Source of the DNA: Gigaspora margarita
Taxonomy: Eukaryota; Glomeromycota; Glomeromycetes; Diversisporales; Gigasporaceae
Assembly (NCBI GenBank): GCA_009809945.1
Contig: WTPW01000943.1
Location: 209,887-273,886 of the forward strand
Length of the DNA: 64,000 nt
Direction of reading: 5' to 3'
The notes beneath the pieces are model-generated. The model worked only from the letters and a program-made list of their open reading frames with translations. It did no database searches and had not been told where the DNA came from. The position numbers were made by a program, and so were the translations under genes. Each line of letters starts with the position of its first letter. Position 1 is the stretch's first letter. Shown piece by piece: positions 57,072 to 64,000 of the stretch.

Positions 57072-58587
57072 ATGGAAATAAAATTTTTTGAAAGCCTTTC
57101 AAAAAATTATCTTGAACTTCTTAATGACAAAGATGACTATAATGTAATTATTAATGTTGGTGAATCCCCTGATACAAAAATATTTCAGGCACATTCAACT
57201 ATTTTAAAATACAGGTCTTCATATTTTCGTAACGAGTTAAATAAGATTAATAAGGATTCAGATAATATTAAAACAATTAATTTGAAACATGTCTCGATTC
57301 AGCAATTTGAAATAATTATCAAGTAAGCTATAGAATATTTTTAATATATTATTATATATTTTTAGTAGATTGCTAAGATAAATTTTTTTATAAAGGTATA
57401 TTTACGGAGGTGTGATTTCATTAGATAATCTTGATTCATCATTTATTTTTGAATTAATGATTATGGCAAATAATTTTCTTCTTGAGGAGTTGGCTAAATA
57501 TTTTGAAAATCATTTAATTGAAACTAAAGCTTCCTGGCTTCGATTACGCTTTGCTCATGTTTATAAAGCAAGTATTCAAAATAACAACCTTCAAGATCTA
57601 CATAATTGGTGCAATAACATTGTAGCAAAGTATCCGGATAAAGTTTTTGACACTGAAGATTTCATCTCTCTTCCAGAAAGTGCTTTAGTATCACTTATTA
57701 GACGTGATGATTTACAAATGGATGAGGGAAAAATTTGGAAATATATTATTACTTGGGGAATTGCTCAAAATCCTAGTTTACCATCTAATTCTGAAGACTG
57801 GTCTAATGAAAATTTTCAAACTTTAAGGACTACTCTAATAAATTGTTTACCGCTTATCCGTTATTTTCAAATATCTAATGATGACATTATTGATAATGTA
57901 CAGCCATATCAGAGAATTCTTGAAAAAACCCTTTGGAATGATATATTAAAAAGACTTGCTAATTCAGACAGGCAGATAACATCAATAATTCTTCCTCCTC
58001 GTAAAATTTTAATACAATCATTACCAATTAGAACGACTGAATTATTTTCAAAAGTAATTAGTGAAACACATGCAGCTGAAATCGCTTCATGGATTGATAA
58101 GGAAACTGATATATATTCTATAATAAATAATCCTTATAAATATAAATTAATTCTTCGTGGAAGCAGAGATGGTTTTACTCCTGAAGCATTTTGGAATTTA
58201 TGCAATAATCAGAAAGATACAGTTGTAGTTATAAAGGTTAAAGACACTGATGAAATTCTTGGTGGATATAATCCTATTGAATGGAAAAAACCATCATCTA
58301 GTCAATGGGTCAGCTGCAATGAAAGTTTTATTTTTTCATTGAAAAATGGCATTGTCAAAAATTCTATTTTAAGTCGCGTACAAAATTCAGAATTTGCATT
58401 TTGTTATTATGATGGCTTTGGACCTTATTTTGGGGGTGGTTGTGATCTTGGTTTGTTTGGTACTGATTTTCAAGGTGATACATATAGTTATTGTTTTCGT
58501 CATTCATATGAAATACCAATTAGAAATGATGAGTTAGGTTTTTCAGTGGAAGAATATGAGGTATTCCAAATTTATAAAAAGGTTTAA
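57072..58587 (+). CDS. BTB-BACK-TLDc domain protein, copy 2
   Basis: Exons 57072-57322 and 57396-58587, intron 57323-57395 (73 bp, same splice sites as copy 1). Product 480 residues with the same domain order: BTB ~20-120, BACK ~130-255, TLDc ~301-480. Over the first ~410 residues it differs from copy 1 at only a few percent of positions. Between about 410 and 460, in the TLDc domain, many residues differ: copy 1 SNFKFKFSAHPDFGPYFG against copy 2 SEFAFCYYDGFGPYFG, and FQVFKQSYCYCD against FQGDTYSYCFRH. I use the ATG at 57072 as in copy 1; the open frame continues upstream to 56991 without homology. Likely a ubiquitin-ligase adaptor, as for copy 1. Confidence 0.88.
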
Positions 58588-58790
58588 TTTTTTATTGCCT
58601 TGACCTCTTTTTTATTTTTACAAGGCAATGATCTTAAACATAGTTTAATTATTTGAGTTATTGGCAATGTTCAGTCCCGCTTTAAATGTCCTGGTTTAGG
58701 TTCAAAATTCGAAAGCTTGAACCTAAATTAAGTTCAATTTTGGATACTGAACCCTTAATTTAAAAATATAGCTACTTACCTTAAAATGCG

Positions 58791-58962
58791 TATCGTAATA
58801 ATGAAAAAAAATTAAGAGAAAAATTTTTAACTATTGATAACTTCATGATATCCTGTTCTTCATAAATATATCATTGTATCGTAATAATGGAAAAAAATTA
58901 AGAGAAAAATTTTTAACTATTGATAACTTCATGATATCCTGTTCTTCATAAATATATCATTG
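58791..58962 (+). repeat. 86-bp tandem duplication
   Basis: A unit starting TATCGTAATAATG is repeated twice almost unchanged in the 3' flank of BTB-TLDc copy 2 and single in copy 1. Confidence 0.85.
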
Positions 58963-59519
58963 TATCATAAGTAAATATTAAATTAAATAAAAAAAATGTC
59001 ATTGTATCGCAAGTGTATACTTTTTTGACTTGATATTTCAAAATGACAAAACACAACCAAACATATACGGCCGAACAAATAGCATAAAAAATTAAGTGAA
59101 AAGAAACTGAAAGAGTTCAATGACTCAAGAATAGCAGCTAGCGTATAGAAAAATGAATCATAAAAAAGACAAGCTCGTCGTAAAAGACCCTCAACAGCTA
59201 ATAATAGTCATATTATTATAGACAAGGAGAATACCAATCAAGACAAACAGCTAAATAAAGGAGGCAATATAAATAGAAGTATGATTTTTGCAGTAACCAA
59301 ATTTCGACCGATTTATTAAAATTATAACGATAATATGCTATAAATAATTTTCAACGAATTATAACGATAACGTGCAATAAATTCATTTAAAAATATGTCA
59401 CCCGCCTGACAACTTACTGATGATGATCATAATTTTCTCAAGTTTCAGGATGCAGTCGCTGAGCCCAAAAATAATTACTGCCCTATTTGTAAGGAATGTT
59501 TTTTTTCGGTTATATCATT

Positions 59520-59875
59520 TTGCTCAAAATGGATAACTATACAGGTCAAACACTATCCATATCCAACAATAATCAAATAGTACCAATGCGACCTATTAAG
59601 TACACCTGGTGGGTAAAATCGGGAACTTGCTCTTGCATACAATTTCCATTGTGTCTTGCCTTGACAATCACAATTCATAAATCACAAGGTTTGAATATCG
59701 CAAGCTGTCATAAATATTGGAAGTAGGGTTGCAACAGGTCTTAAATTTTTGGGTGTATCAATGGTTCGTACACTTAACTGATCATCTTTTCGATAGTGCC
59801 TTCTCTGTTGACAGTTTGCAAAAGTTGGGACAAAATTCACGCTTGCAACAAAAGAACAAAGATTACTTTCCTTAT
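59520..59875 (+). pseudogene. Pif1-like helicase C-terminal remnant, copy 2
   Basis: Reads PMRPIKYTWWVKSGTCSCIQ, FPLCLALTITIHKSQGLNIA with the helicase TIHKSQG motif, HKYWK and a stop. The remaining GVSMVRT-like and RLQKLGQNSRLQQKNKDY segments follow in other frames. The orientation of the CLALTITIHKSQG segment is normal here, unlike copy 1. No upstream helicase motifs, so it is a remnant. Confidence 0.65.
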
Positions 59876-59930
59876 GACTTTACTATAATATAATCTTAAA
59901 TGTAATAGCAACTTATAATATTCAAATTAT

Positions 59931-60236
59931 TTGAATTTATTTCTAATTAATAGCAATTTATAAAATTTAAGAATTATTTTAAATTTAATTTAAATGATAA
60001 ACATTTATAAAATTCAAATATTATTTTAAATTATATTTAAATGATAGAAATTTATATAATTCAAATATTATTTTAAAGTTAATTCATTTGAATTTATTTC
60101 TAATTAATAGCAATTTATAAAATTTAAGAATTATTTTAAATTTAATTTAAATGATAAACATTTATAAAATTCAAATATTATTTTAAATTATATTTAAATG
60201 ATAGAAATTTATATAATTCAAATATTATTTTAAAGT
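59931..60236. repeat. 157-bp tandem repeat, two nearly perfect copies
   Basis: TTGAATTTATTTCTAATTAA starts a unit at 59931 and again at 60088. Each unit contains sub-repeats of ATTTATAAAATTCAAATATT. A shorter, related AT-rich repeat lies at 54690-54800. Confidence 0.8.
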
Positions 60237-60239
60237 TAA

Positions 60240-61142
60240 TTCTAAATTATAAGATCTAGGAATTAGGGCTCCAGCCCATAATACGTCGCCATTTTTCCAG
60301 TATGTATTCTATGCGTTTTCATCGATTGAAAATGGTGATTTTTAATGCAGGTCATGAAATGTAGGGTGGTTTCAAACTAAGTTATATCAAAAGAAGGCGC
60401 TCTTTCGTTCTTAATTTACTCCTAAGCTTCAGTTTTAAAAAAAAAGTTTAATACAAAAAGAATAGCTAGGCATAGAAAATGTAATTTATATTATCAAATG
60501 AAAATGCAATAGATATTTTTGATTTAAAAAGATCAACGAAAAAAAAATTTGTCAAATTACTCAAACTAAAAATTATAGTAATAGTTATAGTAAGTTTGGA
60601 ACCGAAAAAGCAGATATTTTGTTTCAAAACTTATTTGTGAAGTAAAGATTTATATTAATATTGATATTATTATTTTTTTATAAAAGTTAAATATCTGATA
60701 CCATTAAAAAATCCGAAATAGTGATTATCATATTAACCCAATATATGTTTTATTCTGAACACCCTAGCAAAACATATACATGTACTTAAAAAATTTTTTT
60801 ATCATATAAACGTTTTATTTTTAAGCAAAAGTGGGTCTAATAATATCTTATAGAATAAGATTTATATAATCCTTTTTATTAATATAGCTTATAAATTAAA
60901 TATCAGTAATATAAAAAATATAATAATTGTGACAAATTATTTATGTGATAAAACTCAGATTACCATGATGACATATAAAATGAAACATAATTCATTATTT
61001 TTCTTGATTCTGAAAGCTCCTTAATACATCTTAGATTACATTTTTTTTGAAGAATAAATATTTCTTTCTTTTTTTTAATAAATTTAATATATCTAAAAAA
61101 TAATAAGAATCTTCATAGTTAGTTTATTAACTAATTTATTAA
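60240..61142. other. Intergenic, nothing recognised
   Basis: AT-rich, no supported gene. Confidence 0.4.
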
Positions 61143-62346
61143 TTATTTTATATTTACATGAGACATCACATTACCTTTCGAAGTAAAGTCATATTTTTGG
61201 GTCGCATATCTTTTATCTACTTCTAATTCAGGTAGATCTATTTCCAAAACATCTGTATATATATCTTCTCCTTTAGTTCCTATAGATAGATCCGCTTTAT
61301 CTTCTTCCGAATATATAGATTCGTCTTCAATTTCCATTTCATAGTTGCTTTCCTCTTCGGTGTATGCATTATTATCGATTTCCTCTTCGCTGTAGTCATA
61401 ATAGTTGATGTCCGTTTCGATGAATTCATTATATTTGCTTTCCTCTTCGTTGTAGCAATCAGAGGTGAATACCTCTTCTAAGTAGCTAATAGGATTATCG
61501 AATTTAGAGATGGACGGTTGTTAATACGTATTATTATTTATTACCACCAAGTTTTTTTTTGCGTAATGGTAATAATTAGTAAAAAAAAAAAACTGTGGTA
61601 TTTGAAAAATAAGTTTGATCGGATTTAAAATTATATTATTCAGATCGTATTTGTGAATCATAAAGTAATAATCAATCGTAATAAGCAAGAATAAGTATTT
61701 ATACGTAAAAATAAATAAGGGTTAAAGAATAAGTTTTATAACTATTTATTACCTTGCATTATTGTTAAGTGATAATTCATCGTAATCATACTGTCTGGTT
61801 AGATAACAATCTGTAAAATAGATGACTAATTATTAGAGGCTTATATTGAGTCCAAGTAAAAAAGTTTATTTGATCAAAATTCTATTTATCGGTTTATATT
61901 TCTTTAAATTGAATTTTTTTTTTTAATATCAAATTCAGCTCATGTCTAATCTTATTTGGTAAATATTTTTTGGTGGATAAATCAATTATTGGCCAATAAG
62001 TGAAAAATTATTCATTAAAAATATTTTTATTATTCGGCGTAGAACTGTTAAACCATGCAGTTGCGATAGCTGACGAAAATAATATCTAACAGATCTTTGA
62101 CGAATAATGCGTTATCGGTCACTTACGAATCTAAGCAAAGGTAATATCCTTTTGTCAATAATAATCAGTAAGACATTTTAATTATTGAATAAAAAAAATT
62201 ATTGATTGATACAGATCATAGACAAATGGGTAATGATAAATAACAATTTTTATGCCATTTATATAACTTTTATAAGTTACAAGATTTTAAAATTTTCCAA
62301 AATTTTGACTCATTTTTAGAATGGTTGAAATTACCTTCATCGACTT
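61143..62346 (-). CDS. Acidic repeat-containing tail, possibly 3' exons of the adjacent kinase gene
   Basis: The minus-strand frame 61485-61143 encodes a very acidic, tyrosine-rich protein with four EEEES/EEEID-type units (CYNEEESKYNEFIETDINYY, YDYSEEEIDNNAYTEEESNY) and ends GNVMSHVNIK. An in-frame GT-AG chain can be read: a 12-bp microexon (62346-62335), an exon 61810-61753 (CYLTRQYDYDELSLNNNA) and the exon 61485-61143, where phases fit at both joins. The chain also joins in phase to a frame ending KSIKDEL at 62440. The junction to the kinase exon, however, is out of phase by the splice sites I can see. So it is either the C-terminal tail of the kinase or a separate small gene. Confidence 0.4.
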
Positions 62347-62442
62347 CTTTATAAAGGGTGATATTATATGATTTGGATCAATTCATAAAATTTAATTGAA
62401 GTAAATAAATGATTTAATAAAAAAAATATTATATAACGATAC

Positions 62443-63949
62443 CTAATTCATCTTTGATAGATTTCTGAAGGTTGGTTTTGGCACGGTTTCTCGAGGAAGA
62501 GCTTGATCAACTTTACTTATATGATTTTGATTGATGGAAAATTCTATAATTGTATATTGATTTTACAATTAGTGATACTTACACATCGATATTCGACAAT
62601 AATAATTATATTACCTGCATCTGGTTTTTTTTGCATGATTAATAAACTAGGTTGTATTATATCAATAGGTTCATTCTCACTTAATTCAATGAATTCGTCA
62701 AGTTTTACAATTAATTGTGACGCATCAGGTCTTTTTGACGGATCTTCATGCCAGCATTGCTTCATTATATTTTCATAAAATTTCGGAATGCTACTCATGA
62801 TTAATGGACGAAGACCCTTCGATAATATAACAACGACTAAATGAACATCATGAGTTCTATCCTTAAATGGTGGAATGAAAAAAGCCATTTCCCACATAAT
62901 AATGCCTAAACTAAAAATTTCTGATTTTTTTGTGTACGAATTGCCACGAAGAACTTCAGGCGCGATATAAGGTAAAACACCTTCAATCGGTTTATTCTTG
63001 TCTATAATGAGAGATCTATATAATAAAACGTAAAAAAAAACATAAAACCTGCTAATAATGAATATTATGAGAATGAAAACCTGTTTTTGAATTTACTGGT
63101 CCAGAAAGACCAAAATCACCAATGAATATTTTCATATTATCATCGACAAGGATATTCCTGCAGTGGAAATCTCGATGAACTAATTCTAATTTATGAAGTG
63201 AATTTAAAGATTTCGCAATGTCGACGAGAATTCTAGCTCTTTCTTTCCATGAAATTTTAAATTTACGAGAACGCAGAAAGTTACGCAAGTCTCCGTGAGT
63301 CGCTCGTTTAATTACCATAGCATAATCTGACATTTCTGGATACGTTGTCAATCCATAAAAAGGTATAGCACATATACCAAGACATTTGTAGTGTATTTTG
63401 AACTATATTATAATTTTTAAAAAAAGGCATTAGTAATATCAAAAAAGTTTTATGCGAGAAATTAATTATTAATAGTTACTTCGTTGAGAAATTTATTCTC
63501 AAAATCTTTAGAATTTTTCAAAACTTTTAGAATAATATTCAAACTTGATGTTTCCCTCAATTCAAATGGATTCCATCTTCCTGAATATATTTTGGAATAT
63601 CCACTTTGTTCAAGTGATTCTATGTGCTGAATATCAAAAATTGGTATCCATTCGATAAAACCGTCACAAGTTACTGATTCTTTCCTTGTTTTTTTTTAAT
63701 AAATGCGTCAATATCTTTGTTTCCGCTTCGTTGTTCGATGGCATATTTTGAAAACAATTGCGTTCTACAGAATTTTATGGGAAACCCGATAACATTCCGT
63801 CCGCAACGATTACAAAGTGAAAGGTTTTGTTGTAAACCGAATTTCTCTCCTTTTTTTTTGTAAAAGAAAGTATTAGTAAACATTACTGTTATCTTCGTTG
63901 ACTCTAAATGAGATTTGATATTAATCATTGCAACTAAATTTACAGACAT
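62443..63949 (-). CDS. Tyrosine-kinase-like protein kinase (Rhizophagus-type), possibly with a frameshift
   Basis: Exons on the minus strand: 63949-63480, 63402-63081, 63001-62615 and a last exon ending at TAG 62445-62443, with introns of 77 and 79 bp and one of ~90 bp. The N-terminal part has LCNRCGRNV and DIDAFIKK as in family members. A run of nine T at 63689-63697 breaks the frame (real lesion or sequence error). Kinase core: SLEQSGYSKIYSGRW (glycine loop missing its first G), LNIILKVLK with the lysine, HRDFHCRNIL catalytic loop, GDFGLSG, GVLPYIAPEVLRG, FSLGIIMWEM, and CWHEDPSKRPDAS. HRD and DFG are intact, so catalysis is plausible. The 5' end is uncertain. Confidence 0.7.
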
Positions 63950-64000
63950 TTATAATTGGACCGGTGATTATCATTGTGATTCCGTATTATTGCAACTCAT

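Larger units (their letters stand above)
56633..59890 (+). repeat. Large direct duplication, copy 2
   Basis: Matches 51393-54690. Relative to copy 1 it lacks about 150 bp of upstream DNA (copy 1 51743-51885), has about 65 extra bases at 56786-56850, and carries a local 86-bp tandem duplication downstream of the gene. Confidence 0.85.

Overview
The window looks like nuclear DNA of an arbuscular-mycorrhizal fungus (Glomeromycotina, most like Rhizophagus). This is inference from gene content and base composition: very AT-rich DNA, short GT-AG introns of 60-80 bp, an F-box/LRR gene, BTB-BACK-TLDc genes, Sel1-repeat arrays, tyrosine-kinase-like kinases and remains of kinases, one small secreted protein, and a very high load of DNA transposons. 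No rRNA, convincing tRNA, CRISPR or operon structure was seen.

Layout. 1-2.6 kb: end of a hAT-type element, a Harbinger-like MITE and inverted-repeat units. 3.9-5.5 kb: an intact F-box/LRR gene. 6-9.8 kb: a kinase fragment, then decayed copy A of a two-gene transposon (zinc-finger gene on +, RAG1/Transib-like DDE transposase on -, convergent). 10.4-17.6 kb: a hAT element, very AT-rich DNA and several MITEs. 17.9-29.0 kb: one 11.1-kb unit bounded by ~170-bp inverted repeats and an 8-bp target duplication. It holds copy B of the same two genes, and between them lie broken but recognisable pieces of two host genes (PRP38 splicing factor and a DnaJ/TMEM185-type chaperone), with an FHA-domain piece further on. 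29.4-33.2 kb: nested hAT elements and MITEs. 33.4 kb: a small secreted-protein gene. 37.9-45 kb: ruined Sel1-repeat sequence mixed with a 46-47 bp minisatellite, invaded by hAT and mariner-like MITEs. 45.2-46.3 kb: a kinase pseudogene split by a hAT element whose 8-bp target duplication is intact. 46.5-50.5 kb: tandem and inverted repeats. 51.4-59.9 kb: a large direct duplication, each copy holding a two-exon BTB-BACK-TLDc gene and a Pif1-like helicase remnant. 61.1-63.9 kb: a protein kinase on the minus strand with possible acidic 3' exons.

The most notable item is the RAG1-like transposase. Both decayed copies together keep the first D motif, the second D followed 19 residues later by CxxC, an HxxxxH motif and a final E. 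This is the spacing known from the RAG1 core. The other main theme is the set of non-autonomous hAT-type elements, most with an 8-bp target duplication and each with its own private subterminal short repeat. Probably functional genes are few: the F-box/LRR gene, the two BTB-TLDc genes, the secreted protein and perhaps the terminal kinase. Most of the rest is transposon or decaying sequence.
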